Shown here: positions 46,465-57,467 of the stretch, one piece after another
Numbering within the stretch: position 1 is the first letter of the stretch
Layout of the letters: each line of letters opens with the position of its first letter
Translations under genes and position numbers: made by a program
Origin: Stieleria magnilauensis
Lineage (GTDB): Bacteria > Planctomycetota > Planctomycetia > Pirellulales > Pirellulaceae
NCBI GenBank assembly: GCA_007753675.1
Contig: CP036432.1
Span: 5,678,394 to 5,742,393 of the forward strand
Length of the DNA stretch: 64,000 nt
Reading direction: 5' to 3'
The notes under the pieces: model-generated
The model's input: the letters and a program-made list of their open reading frames with translations, nothing else
What the model was told of the DNA's origin: nothing
Databases searched by the model: none

Positions 46465-48030
46465 TTACTGCAAGTGGGCGCGTTTGCGTTTGATCGTGTC
46501 GTCGAGTTGCTTCGGGCCGGGTTTGCCTTTGCGTTTGACTTCGACACTCTTCGCAAATTCGTGTGGAGCGTGTCGGCGTATCGTTGCGATCGCGGCTCTT
46601 ACCTCGGGATCGGAGGAATCGATCAAATTTTTTTCTTCATAGGGGTCGTTCTCGCGGTCGTAAATCTCCTGCGACAGTAATTCCGCGTGACCTTTGCTGC
46701 GATTTTCAATGTAGTGCCATCGCTTTGAGAGAACCGACGTGCCTTTGGCGCTCACTGTGACGGCGACGCTGCCGGTGTCCGCCGCCGGATCACTCAGCAT
46801 GCCGCTGAAGCTGGAACCGTCGAGATTCGGCTTCTTCTCCAGCCCACAAAGGTCGATCAAGGTAGGAAAGACGTCCACCAGGTTGACCGGATTGTCGCAG
46901 AAGGTCGTCCCCGTTGCTGATGACTCTGCGACTGCAGATTTGATCGCTGGCGTGCGGACGATGAGAGGTGTCAAAACGGCTTCTGCCCAAAGCGTCTGCT
47001 TGTGATACCTGAGTTTTTCTCCGAGGTGCCAGCCGTGGTCGCCCATGATGACGACGATGGTGTTGTCGGCGAATTTGCTTTTTTCGAGTTGGTCCAACAG
47101 AATGCCGAGTGACAGATCCGCCTCACTGATCGCTGCAAGATAGGCTCGAGCCGCTTGCCTTTCGAGTCCGTAAGAATTCACCCATTGATAATCCTCCATG
47201 GGTTTAAAAACGTTCTGTCCATTGGCTCGTTTGATGTCGTCCAGGTCGCTGGGGTTGACGTATGGCGCCGCAACACTTTCCAGGGGATGCAAATCAAAGA
47301 AACGTTGCGGAACGAACCACGGCACGTGAGGCTTGTAGATGCCGACCGCCATAAAGAATGGTTCCTGTAGCGGTTCGTCGCCGCTGAGATATTGATTGGC
47401 CCATCTGACCTTGCTGTAGTCCTTCGTGTTTTCAAAGTCGGGATCTTGCGTGGGTCCCCAAAGCATCCCCTTGGTCGTCTTTCCGTCGAACGTTAGCGGG
47501 GCTGGTGCCTTGCCGTTGATCTTGTTGGCCTGGCTGTCAGTCACCTGAGTAGGGTCCGGGTTATCCCAGAGCGGATCTGGAAAGTAGTTGTCAAACGCCC
47601 AATGGCCGTAGTCTTCGCCGCTGGGAGTACGATGACTGTGAAATACCTTGCCGGTAGACAACGTGTAATACCCATGGCGACTGAAGTATTCGGGCAACGT
47701 CGCGTTCTCCTGCACCAATGGAGAATCTCGCATATTGGTGCCGTTGTCGTAGACGCCAGTGTGTTGAGGCATGAAACCAGAGAGAAATGCAGAACGCGAG
47801 GGACCGCATACCGGTGCCGGGCAGACTGCATTGCGAAAGACGATCGCGCTCTTGCAGAATTGGTTGATCACGGGGGTCTTCGCGTTTGGGTGACCACCCA
47901 ATGGCTCGATCCAGTCGTTGAGATCGTCAACCGTGATTAGGATCACATTCGGCCTTTCAGCTGAATGTGCGATCTGGCTGAAAGCCAGCAAACATGCGAA
48001 GCAGATAATTTGTCTGGTCGTGTAAATCAT
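46465..48030 (-). CDS. Sulfatase (iduronate-2-sulfatase-like), exported
   Basis: This 521-residue protein has a leader ending near AHSAE. RPNVILITVDDLNDWIEPLGG gives the first metal site, Cys75 in CGPSR is the formylglycine position, and VVIMGDHGWHLGEKLRYHK is the late metal-site block typical of the iduronate-sulfatase branch (S1_7-like). Its start is 7 bp after the GH16 stop, so translation is probably coupled. Desulfation of the product of the GH16 enzyme is the natural inference. Confidence 0.92.
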   Translation of the reverse strand: MIYTTRQIICFACLLAFSQIAHSAERPNVILITVDDLNDWIEPLGGHPNAKTPVINQFCKSAIVFRNAVCPAPVCGPSRSAFLSGFMPQHTGVYDNGTNMRDSPLVQENATLPEYFSRHGYYTLSTGKVFHSHRTPSGEDYGHWAFDNYFPDPLWDNPDPTQVTDSQANKINGKAPAPLTFDGKTTKGMLWGPTQDPDFENTKDYSKVRWANQYLSGDEPLQEPFFMAVGIYKPHVPWFVPQRFFDLHPLESVAAPYVNPSDLDDIKRANGQNVFKPMEDYQWVNSYGLERQAARAYLAAISEADLSLGILLDQLEKSKFADNTIVVIMGDHGWHLGEKLRYHKQTLWAEAVLTPLIVRTPAIKSAVAESSATGTTFCDNPVNLVDVFPTLIDLCGLEKKPNLDGSSFSGMLSDPAADTGSVAVTVSAKGTSVLSKRWHYIENRSKGHAELLSQEIYDRENDPYEEKNLIDSSDPEVRAAIATIRRHAPHEFAKSVEVKRKGKPGPKQLDDTIKRKRAHLQ

Positions 48031-48037
48031 GGTCGTT

Positions 48038-49411
48038 CTACTCTCCCGCCTTCAACTCAAAAAGTTCAAACGAATCGCCGTACGCAGGGTTACTTTTCTG
48101 GTCATTCGTAAAGAAGACGGTGGCGGTGTAACTGGTGGGGCCTGTGGTGAACTGCAGACTGTGCCGAGTGAATTCATGGACCGTTGACTTGGCCCGGATC
48201 TCGGGACCGCCGTAATCTTTCACGCCAAAGGCAGCATGGTGGACCATTCGGTTGCCGTCCGTCCCCGGTAGGCTCAGCCAGCCTGACAGGATGTACGTGG
48301 TGTTCGGTTTCAGTTCGACAACCTGCTCCAAGCGGCAATACGACTGAAGGAATGCCGACCTGTCTCCTTCATATGCTTCGCTGACGTCGGTCGAAACCTG
48401 GGGAGCAGTCTTCTCGTTCACGCCTCTCGCAGTCCAGTGGGCGAGGTCCGATTCAAAGCTGCCGTTCTTGAGCAGGTTCGTCCTCGACTCGGTCAGCTCA
48501 GCGTCACCTTCGCGCTCTCGCTGCCAGACTCGAACGTAATCGACCTCAAACACCAGCCCATCACCGGGGAAGTCGCTACTGCTCAGCGAGCCGGGATTCA
48601 CTTCCCACGGAAAGATCTCGGAATCGAACCAGACCTTTTGCTCATTGTCGATGACCCACGCGTCACCGGCCTCCTCACGTGTGACCGTTCTAACCAGGCC
48701 GCCATCGATATAGATCCGGACGTAACCCTCAGCCCACTCAAGCCCGTACACATGAAACTCTTCCCCGACGTGAAAGTCGAGGCGATGGGAATTGGTCCAG
48801 ATTCTCTTGCCCCACGTCGGCGACTTGTTGTCTCGCCAATCGTGGAATGAAGTGTGGTATCTGTTGGTGACCTCTTCACCCCTGGTGTCCTTTCCCCAGT
48901 GCTCAAACACATCGAGTTCACCGCTTTCGCCGGTCGTCCAGAACGAACTAGAGATTGGGCCATTGGCGGCCTTGCAACGAGTCTCCAGATAACCGTAGTG
49001 AAACTTCTGCCGGCTGATGATCGCACCGGTGGTGATGTTCGCATATCGATGGCCTCCAAAGCTATCGCCGGCGAATTCAAAGGAAGGTTGCCACCGCGTC
49101 GCGATTCGGAGGTGTCCGTCACGGACGCTCACGTTGTCCGGTACAAACTGTGAGGGTGCTCTTCCTTTGAAGTTGTTTTCGTAATGGCCACCGGATCCCT
49201 GCGTGTGCCATTTCAGGGAATCGAGTTCGTCGTCGTCAAATTCGTCGCTGATCGATTGATTGAGAACCCAACCGCCGGCATTCGACCGATCAGATGCCGG
49301 AGCGAAAGTGTCGGACGCGCTCGCTTGCAAGGCAATTGCGAGTAGGCCGACAAACGAGATCTGCCGCCACACGGAGAGAGGACTGAACCTCAAAAGTTTT
49401 GTCACGATCAA
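48038..49411 (-). CDS. GH16 beta-glycanase (carrageenase/porphyranase/agarase type) with C-terminal binding module
   Basis: This 457-residue protein has a leader ending near ASAS. The GH16 jellyroll spans about 50-300. The catalytic motif is ELDVFE (Glu165 nucleophile, Asp167, Glu170 acid/base), the ExDxxE form found in kappa-carrageenases, porphyranases and agarases. The C-terminal 150 residues (NLLKNGSFESDLAHWTARGV) form a CBM4/9-like or galactose-binding-like sandwich. It is first in an operon with two sulfatase genes, which supports a sulfated galactan such as carrageenan or porphyran as substrate. The exact specificity cannot be set from sequence alone. Confidence 0.9.
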   Translation of the reverse strand: MIVTKLLRFSPLSVWRQISFVGLLAIALQASASDTFAPASDRSNAGGWVLNQSISDEFDDDELDSLKWHTQGSGGHYENNFKGRAPSQFVPDNVSVRDGHLRIATRWQPSFEFAGDSFGGHRYANITTGAIISRQKFHYGYLETRCKAANGPISSSFWTTGESGELDVFEHWGKDTRGEEVTNRYHTSFHDWRDNKSPTWGKRIWTNSHRLDFHVGEEFHVYGLEWAEGYVRIYIDGGLVRTVTREEAGDAWVIDNEQKVWFDSEIFPWEVNPGSLSSSDFPGDGLVFEVDYVRVWQREREGDAELTESRTNLLKNGSFESDLAHWTARGVNEKTAPQVSTDVSEAYEGDRSAFLQSYCRLEQVVELKPNTTYILSGWLSLPGTDGNRMVHHAAFGVKDYGGPEIRAKSTVHEFTRHSLQFTTGPTSYTATVFFTNDQKSNPAYGDSFELFELKAGE

Positions 49412-50988
<1,577 letters not shown>

Positions 50989-51373
50989 GCTGAGAATCAA
51001 TACCCTCAGTTACATTCACAGGGCTGAATCAATTTCCAAGTCGTTGCACCAGAAGCACAAAGCCTTCCGTCGCGGTCGGATCGTGGTGGAACGCTGTGGT
51101 GGTGAGGATTTCACGGGCGTTGCTTGTCGGTTATCAGCTGAAAAAAACCACCGCATACGCGTCGCGGCTCACGAATCTAGGTGACGATCAGATCAATTGA
51201 CAAATCGAACCTCATTTCCTCTTGTCAGCCCCAGGCCAATAGGTCGACTTCAGTCGTAACGTTCGGTCAGCAATCCGTAGCGAGTTGGCGAGCACACCAC
51301 GGACGGAGTATCATCAGAGCAGATGCCCAACTTCTCCCTTACGGCGACTCCTCTGAATCACTCGAGTTGACGA
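50989..51373. other. Intergenic region, nothing recognised
   Basis: I see no gene, RNA or strong repeat here apart from a single GCGTCGCGGCTCACGA element near 51161, like those at 5.57-5.61 kb. Confidence 0.4.
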
Positions 51374-53329
51374 ATGACGACTTCCCAACTCCGAGCCCTC
51401 TACTTCCTGGTGTTGACGACTCTTGTTCAACTGCCCAGTTCCGCAGCAGAGTTTCGTACTTGGACGACCAGCGACGGCAGACATGAAACGCAAGCGGAAT
51501 TGGTCGAAGCGAACGATTCAGCAGTGACGTTGAAGAAAGCGGATCGCAACGTCATCACACTCTCAATCAGCAAGCTCAGCAAGCGGGACCGCGAGTATGT
51601 CCAAGCCTGGCTCGTCGAACGTGAACAGTCCGAGACATTGAGTCCAGGCATTGTGCCCGACGTCTTGGGAGAACAAGTCGACTTGCTGTCGATGATCGAC
51701 CCTGTCAAAGACACACAAGCTGGAAAGTGGGAGCGTGACGCAAACGCGCTTGTGTCTGCGCGATCCTCGCGATCGAGAGTGGTGATCCCTCACGCCGTTT
51801 CAGGATCGTATCAAGTTAGACTCGTCGCGCGGCGGCAGATGGAGACGGGATCCTTAAACATTGGCCTTGCGGTCGGCGGTCGGCATCAAGTTCTCGCCAT
51901 CTTTGATTACGGCAGGACGAAGCGATCGGGATTAGCCTGGATCGACGAAAAGAATGAACCCTCCAATTGCACGCTATACCGTAAGCCTGTGTTCACGACG
52001 GGGCGTGATTCCGAAATCGTTTGCACCGTTCACCACAGTCATCTACGGATTACATGCGACGGCAAAACGATCATCGAGTGGACCGGCGATCCATCTCGAC
52101 TGACACTGCACCCCAATTTCAAAGTCCCCAGCGACCGGCTTTTTCTCGAGACCGTGTACGGCAGTCACCGCATTTCCCAGTTGCAATATCGACCGATTCG
52201 CGAGTCCAAATTCCGCCAGTACAGGCCCCGCGGCAATCCATCGCCGGCTGATTCGGTCGCCTTGATCGAACATCTACAGGGCCATGGAAGTGGTTTTCTT
52301 GCGGCCCCCAATTTATTGGTGACGAATCATCATGTCATCGAGAACGCCTCCGCAGGCGACCTCAAGATCTTCTTCCCAGAAGAAAGCGAATTCGTCAACG
52401 TCCATGGCGTATTGTTTGAGGATGTCGATCGAGACCTTGCAATTCTCTCTCTTGAAACCCAGCGCGTCCCCTTGGCGATTGCGTACGACGGAGATGTGCC
52501 CAAGGGAGAGTCGGTTCAGTTGCGAGGCAATCCGGCGATTGGTGGAGGGGTGACGCTTCGAAACGCTGTGGTCAAGGGGACCACACGGTCAATGGTACGT
52601 GTGGATGGCTTCGATTTTCTGCAGATCGATGCTTCCATTGATTCCGGATCCAGTGGCGGGCCGATTCTGAATGAACTGGACCAGGTCGTTGGAGTGATCG
52701 CTATGAAAGCGACCGACGAAGGAGAAAAGTTGATCCACGAAGGCCTCGCCCGTCTTGATGATTCGTTCAAGAAGAAATCAGGGCAACAAACTCAGGACGG
52801 CATCGCGTTTGGGATCCCGGCACAAGACTTAGCCAAGGCGCTCGACGACGTGCGTGGAATGTCCGCGAAAGAGGCGGGGCGAAATGCTCAGTTGCATGAA
52901 AACCGTGTGGTGTTCAAGCGACTTGCCACACTTGCGGGAATACGATTACTGGAGGCGAATGTGAACGTCCCGGACGAAATGCGGACGCAGGCCGCCCGAG
53001 TGACGGCGATTCGCGCCCCCGATGATTTACTCGAACTGATTCCGGCCCAACCGGCGCGCCTTCTTCGATCAGCACTGCAAAGCGAGGACATCCAAAACAC
53101 CATCGCTTTGCTGCAACACGACATGGACAAGCATCTGAACACGATCCGCAGCAGCCCCCACCTCTCCCACTCGATCATTCGCGACTTCAATGCACTGTCA
53201 CAGCGAATCAAGGCGATCGAGAAATTTGCCCAGCAGCCCGGCGCTGACTACCTGCGATTCAGCGCAACCATGACACGGTTTCAAAGAGACGTGACTCGTC
53301 TCATGACGAACATCAAAGAAGAACTGTAG
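51374..53329 (+). CDS. SHD1 domain - trypsin-like serine protease
   Basis: This 651-residue protein has a leader ending near SSAAE. Residues about 26-85 form an SHD1 (SLA1 homology 1) domain (FRTWTTSDGRHETQAELVE, then VTLKKADRNVITLSISKLS), a module planctomycetes use widely. A jellyroll-like region follows (about 120-270), then a trypsin-fold protease (about 290-490) with His320 in TNHHVIEN, the Asp of DRDLAILS near 356 and the Ser of SGSSGGP near 426. The last 130 residues are helical. It is likely an exported HtrA-like protease without a PDZ domain. Its targets are unknown, and it has no partner on the same strand except the esterase 385 bp upstream. Confidence 0.9.
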   Translation: MTTSQLRALYFLVLTTLVQLPSSAAEFRTWTTSDGRHETQAELVEANDSAVTLKKADRNVITLSISKLSKRDREYVQAWLVEREQSETLSPGIVPDVLGEQVDLLSMIDPVKDTQAGKWERDANALVSARSSRSRVVIPHAVSGSYQVRLVARRQMETGSLNIGLAVGGRHQVLAIFDYGRTKRSGLAWIDEKNEPSNCTLYRKPVFTTGRDSEIVCTVHHSHLRITCDGKTIIEWTGDPSRLTLHPNFKVPSDRLFLETVYGSHRISQLQYRPIRESKFRQYRPRGNPSPADSVALIEHLQGHGSGFLAAPNLLVTNHHVIENASAGDLKIFFPEESEFVNVHGVLFEDVDRDLAILSLETQRVPLAIAYDGDVPKGESVQLRGNPAIGGGVTLRNAVVKGTTRSMVRVDGFDFLQIDASIDSGSSGGPILNELDQVVGVIAMKATDEGEKLIHEGLARLDDSFKKKSGQQTQDGIAFGIPAQDLAKALDDVRGMSAKEAGRNAQLHENRVVFKRLATLAGIRLLEANVNVPDEMRTQAARVTAIRAPDDLLELIPAQPARLLRSALQSEDIQNTIALLQHDMDKHLNTIRSSPHLSHSIIRDFNALSQRIKAIEKFAQQPGADYLRFSATMTRFQRDVTRLMTNIKEEL

Positions 53330-53628
53330 TCAATTCATCCAACGGTCAGATCGGGCTGGCCAACGCCGGATGTTTACCGGTGCCAGGTCAGAGGCTAAAG
53401 CTCTGATGGGGACCACCACGAGCGCCGTTCCAAGCGGAACGCCGAAGGGCGGCGGCCCGGCCGCGTGACGCCACTCTTCTCTTCGGCTTTTCAATCAAGC
53501 GAAAAACCTTCTTTGCAGGACGCCAGAACGACCGGCGCGATGTCGCCGCACTGCTTAACTCGCTGAAGCAAGCATTCCATTTACCATTGAATCAAGACAC
53601 GTGATGGCGAATTTTCGGAGTACTTTCA

Positions 53629-55197
53629 TTACTGATCCTTCACACGCTGGCGCCAGATTTCAAACTGCCGGGCCAGTTGCTTCACGCGATCGGGCTCACG
53701 CTGGGCGAGATCGGTTGTCTCGGTACCATCCGCTTCCAAATCAAAGAGTTGCCAGGCGCCACCTTGACGAGGACGAATAGCTTTCCACTTGCCCATACGG
53801 ACGACATGGTGTCGGGGCACGCTCCAACAGAGTACATCATGTCCTTCGCGGGGTTTACCCTCGAATACCGGCCTTAGACTTTTGCCTTCGATGGGAACGG
53901 GGATTCGACCATGAAACTCGGAGGGATAGTTCACGTCGGCGATGTCGAGGCAGGTTGCCATCAGGTCCATGACATGCCCCGCATCGTCGCTCTTTTGGTC
54001 CCCGGAAATGACGGCGGGCCACCTCGCCAGCAACGGGGTGCGAATACCACCTTCGTAACCGGAGAGTTTCGTACTGCGAAATGGTGTGTTGCTGAGAGTC
54101 GCCCAGGCCAAGCCGTAGGCTGCAAACGTGTCTGGCGGTCCGGGAAGGTTATCCGGGCCGCTTCCCGGGCGAATCGCAACCTGGTCCAGTCGCCAACTGT
54201 CGTTCGGTTGCTGGGGGGAAAATCCAAAACCACTTTTCGATGGGCGAAGACCACCATCTGGTGCCGCTCCGTTGTCGGAAAGAAACAGGACGAGTGTGTT
54301 TTCCTCCTGCCCACTCTCTTGGACCACATCCAGTAGTTCTCCCAGACCTTCGTCGATCGCGCTGACCTGAGCGGCGTAAACGGCCATCCGTTCGGCCTGC
54401 CAGTCGTGATTCGCGTCGTCCTTCCAATCCTTGACATCCGGGGATCGCGGGGCGAGTTTCCAGTGGGAAGGGATGAGCTGCGATTTCTGTTGAGATTCAA
54501 ATCGCGTGCTGCGACATTCGTCCCATCCATGATCACGGTATTGCTCGCGGTAGGCGGCAACGTCGCTTTCACGGGCATGCAACGGCCAATGGGGAGCGAT
54601 ATGGGCCACGTAGAGAAAGAAAGGTTTGTCCGTGGTCACCGCTTCTTTCAAGAACTGCACGGCATAGTGGTTGAGCGACTCTGTGAGATAGAAATCCTCG
54701 GGGAGTTGGAACCTTTCCCGATCGAGATAATACGGGTTCTGCTGTACTTCGTGGAAGTAGCTGATTTTGGCCTGGCACATCGGACCGAAAAACCGATCGA
54801 AGCCACGGTCGAGTGCCAGGTCGCGACCCTGCCACTTGCCCACCATCATGGTGTGGTAGCCAGCGTTTTGCAGCAGTTCGGAAATCAACACGCACTTGGA
54901 ATAGTCCTTGGGCTGATTCCAGTGATCGCCTCGGTGGCCAGTTTGCTGACAGTAGAGCCCGGTCAAGAGTGACGCCCGCGTGGGACCACAGACGGCATTG
55001 TTGTAAAACTGCGTGAACCGCAGTCCCTCCCGGGCCAACGAGTCAATACGCGGCGTGCGGATTTCACCACCGAAGCAGCCGATGTCCGACCAGCCCAAAT
55101 CATCCGCCATCACCAGAATGATGTTCGGTCGAGCTGCCCCGATCGTCGTTTCAGCAAACAGACAGAACAGGAACAGACAGGTACCGAGCAATCCCAT
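53629..55197 (-). CDS. Arylsulfatase A-like, exported
   Basis: This protein has 522 residues from the ATG before GLLGTCLFLFCLF, a strong leader; the open frame extends 25 codons upstream without family support. RPNIILVMADDLGWSDIG, Cys70 in CGPTR (formylglycine site) and LVLFLSDNGAAPDGG are the metal and catalytic blocks. The tail includes WQLFDLEADGTETTDLA. It stands alone between the protease gene and the RNA-repair-like island. Confidence 0.92.
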   Translation of the reverse strand: MGLLGTCLFLFCLFAETTIGAARPNIILVMADDLGWSDIGCFGGEIRTPRIDSLAREGLRFTQFYNNAVCGPTRASLLTGLYCQQTGHRGDHWNQPKDYSKCVLISELLQNAGYHTMMVGKWQGRDLALDRGFDRFFGPMCQAKISYFHEVQQNPYYLDRERFQLPEDFYLTESLNHYAVQFLKEAVTTDKPFFLYVAHIAPHWPLHARESDVAAYREQYRDHGWDECRSTRFESQQKSQLIPSHWKLAPRSPDVKDWKDDANHDWQAERMAVYAAQVSAIDEGLGELLDVVQESGQEENTLVLFLSDNGAAPDGGLRPSKSGFGFSPQQPNDSWRLDQVAIRPGSGPDNLPGPPDTFAAYGLAWATLSNTPFRSTKLSGYEGGIRTPLLARWPAVISGDQKSDDAGHVMDLMATCLDIADVNYPSEFHGRIPVPIEGKSLRPVFEGKPREGHDVLCWSVPRHHVVRMGKWKAIRPRQGGAWQLFDLEADGTETTDLAQREPDRVKQLARQFEIWRQRVKDQ

Positions 55198-55839
55198 CGA
55201 TTTCAGATCGTCGACAAACCACACGGTGTTTTTCTGGTACTTGGATCGCATCGAACGAAGAGACACCTTCACGAATGGCGGGCTACGATTTACATCATTC
55301 GCACACAGAGAATGAGACGAAGTGACATTCTACCGTGGAATAGTGACAGGCTCCATTTCAGCAGGGAATCTTGCCCACCCAGGACAAGGACTAGTCGGCC
55401 GGGGAGAAGTCGCGGACACCGCGAAAATTGGGGCCAAAATGAGAAACGCCCGCGGGCCGGATTGGGCCTTGCGGGCGTTAACTGGACGATACTTCGTTCC
55501 GTAGTTTTTCAAAAAGCTCCCCGATCCAAACGCTCTCAGCGGGGCTCGGTAGAGAGCTACCAGCTTTTATGCCAGAAATCAGCGTATCTGCGCGTTCCGC
55601 TTCCGTCACGATCAGGCGTCTGCGGACAGGAACATGAAAGAATACTCTCCGGTTCGGGTTCACTGCCGGTCGTTAACCAGCGGAATAGCCGAGACTTTTC
55701 AGGACTCTGGCACGCCCACGGACGATGGATCGTCTTGATGCAACACGTGAGATCATCGGGCGTGAATGGTTTGATGCACCCAATACTTACCGACCCGGTT
55801 CACGCCCGGACCGACGAACGGGATTCGTCGAACTTGTAA
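55198..55839. other. Intergenic stretch with a terminator-like hairpin and a possible small gene
   Basis: A hairpin with 9-base perfect arms (AACGCCCGC at 55445 and GCGGGCGTT ending at 55479) lies here. A GTG-initiated frame on the minus strand from 55663 to 55478 encodes 61 residues (PVRRRLIVTEAERADTLIS, then AESVWIGELFEKL); it looks protein-like but has no clear ribosome site. Nothing else is recognised. Confidence 0.4.
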
Positions 55840-56403
55840 CTATGGCTTCGTAACTCTCGCGGCTCCAAGCAACCGGCACAGAATTCCGGCGATGTTCCAG
55901 GCGTCGTCGTCTCCCCGGTGATGGGTGCCTTCCATCTGAAGGCCCAACGTCTCGTACGCGACGTCGAGACCGACCTCGTGTTTCAGGCCGAGTGAAACCG
56001 CGAATAGCGATTTGACATTCAAGTGGGTGATCCCAAAGGGATAGCCGACGCCTGCCGCCCTGCAAACCCGTTCGAACTGGCGTCGGTCGTAGTCCCCCCA
56101 ACTGGCCCACAGCCGATCTTTCGAGTCAAACTCTTGTTTCAATCGTTTGACCGCGTCGCGGAGTGAGCCAGCGGACGCGAACATGTCAGGCGTCAAAGTC
56201 GTCAGTTCCGTACAGAACGGACTGATCGTCGATCGCTCGGGACGGACGAAAATGCTGTGCTTGCTCAGTCGCTCGAGTTTGGCAACATCGACCACGCACA
56301 AACCGATTTCGATGATTTCGCCTTCTTCGCCTTCCGGCGGCGGGCCATCCCAACACGTCGACTCAACGTCGACCACCAAAATCTGATCTAGTTTTTTAGC
56401 CAT
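55840..56403 (-). CDS. DEDDh 3'-5' exonuclease (ERI-1/KapD-like)
   Basis: This 187-residue, cytoplasmic protein shows all four exonuclease motifs: ExoI VVDVESTCW (Asp12, Glu14), FCTELTTLTP, the ExoII block WGDYDRRQFE, and ExoIII HHRGDDDAWNIA with the histidine of the DEDDh class. ERI-1/KapD-type members trim RNA 3' ends in eukaryotes and are little studied in bacteria. Its ATG follows the stop of the TIGR02452 gene without a gap (TAG then ATG), so the two are one operon. An RNA-directed role is inferred from family and neighbours. Confidence 0.9.
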   Translation of the reverse strand: MAKKLDQILVVDVESTCWDGPPPEGEEGEIIEIGLCVVDVAKLERLSKHSIFVRPERSTISPFCTELTTLTPDMFASAGSLRDAVKRLKQEFDSKDRLWASWGDYDRRQFERVCRAAGVGYPFGITHLNVKSLFAVSLGLKHEVGLDVAYETLGLQMEGTHHRGDDDAWNIAGILCRLLGAARVTKP

Positions 56404-57237
56404 CTAATTTTCCTGGTTGTGTGATTTCGAAATGCTGAAGGCTTCGCGGAACGCATCCAGATTGGCTTTGCTTTGCCGTCCTTTCCTGGGGATTGCGAAA
56501 ACGATTTCGTCGATTCCGCCCCCGTCTCTCTCGATCGCCAGTTTCGCCGTACGTGAAGCCATCATGGGATCACCTCCAAAAGCGCCGCATCCCCACGCCC
56601 CCAGAAGCAGACGTTTCACACTCCGGTCGCGTGCGATGCGAAGTACATTTCGCCATCGCCGCTCGAATGTTTGCTCGAGTTCTTCGGTAGCTTCTCGATT
56701 CTCTCTCAAGAACGGGCCACTGTTCGGCGCCGGTGCCGTGATGACCGAAACGAAAAACGGCTCCGCAAGCAAGCCACCGGTTCCGCGCGTCTTAAAAAAC
56801 GGAACCAAGGGACTAAAGATCACGTGGTCAGTGTACAGCAGCGACGATTGAGCACGATTTGCTTCGTAGTAGTCCATGCACTGGATCAAACACGGATACA
56901 AACCGCTGCAGCGACAGAGGTCTTCTTCCTGTGCCTTCGCACCATTCAGAAAGCCGCCACCAGGATTTCGAGCCGACGCGAAGTTCAAGAGAGCAACGTC
57001 GCCACTTTCGGCCAAGGTCTGGGCAACGACTTGAGTCGTCCCATCAACCACGCAAATCCTTTGATTCTCATCGGCTGGCGACGCAGGTATCGATGCGATT
57101 TCATCGGATCGGTAGAGACGCGTGCCAAGGACGGCCGATTCTTGCTGCTCGGCAAACCTCACGGTCTGACCGCCCGCTTGATATTCGCCCGCCCCGATCA
57201 GGTCGAGCGTTTCTTGTGCGAGTTGTTTCAGTGTCAT
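56404..57237 (-). CDS. TIGR02452 family protein (PARG-like macrodomain)
   Basis: This protein has 277 residues from the ATG that sits 7 bases after GGGAGGAA; a longer frame reaches into the upstream palindrome and is rejected. The central ALLNFASARNPGGGFLNGA followed by QEEDL contains the GGG-X(6-8)-QEE signature of bacterial poly(ADP-ribose) glycohydrolases. LLGAWGCGAFGGDP near residue 230 is the second phosphate loop of the macro fold. It should bind or hydrolyse ADP-ribose conjugates. It is co-transcribed with the DEDDh exonuclease and divergent from an RlaP-like nucleotidyltransferase, with a palindromic repeat in the shared upstream region. Confidence 0.92.
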   Translation of the reverse strand: MTLKQLAQETLDLIGAGEYQAGGQTVRFAEQQESAVLGTRLYRSDEIASIPASPADENQRICVVDGTTQVVAQTLAESGDVALLNFASARNPGGGFLNGAKAQEEDLCRCSGLYPCLIQCMDYYEANRAQSSLLYTDHVIFSPLVPFFKTRGTGGLLAEPFFVSVITAPAPNSGPFLRENREATEELEQTFERRWRNVLRIARDRSVKRLLLGAWGCGAFGGDPMMASRTAKLAIERDGGGIDEIVFAIPRKGRQSKANLDAFREAFSISKSHNQEN

Positions 57238-57322
57238 GTTAAATTCCTCCCTGCAGAATCTTCCTCTAAACCATGCCAGGACACGAGCCTCGGTGTTTTG
57301 GTTCGCCATGACCGAAGTTTTT

Positions 57323-57388
57323 GTAGTGGACGAGGCAACGAGTCCCAATCCGTGGTAGAAAGCCGGGACTCGTCGCCTCGTCCACTAC
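57323..57388. repeat. GTAGTGGACGAGGCGACGAG palindrome, copy C
   Basis: The arms are nearly perfect (one A in the left arm, GGCAACG instead of GGCGACG). The repeat fills the divergent promoter interval between the TIGR02452 gene and the first nucleotidyltransferase gene. Confidence 0.9.
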
Positions 57389-57467
57389 CGACTCGTTGCC
57401 GTAGCGAACGTCATGGGCTGAATCTTGTCGAGAATCTGTCGAGATCCATTTCAGTGAGGAAACTTCG

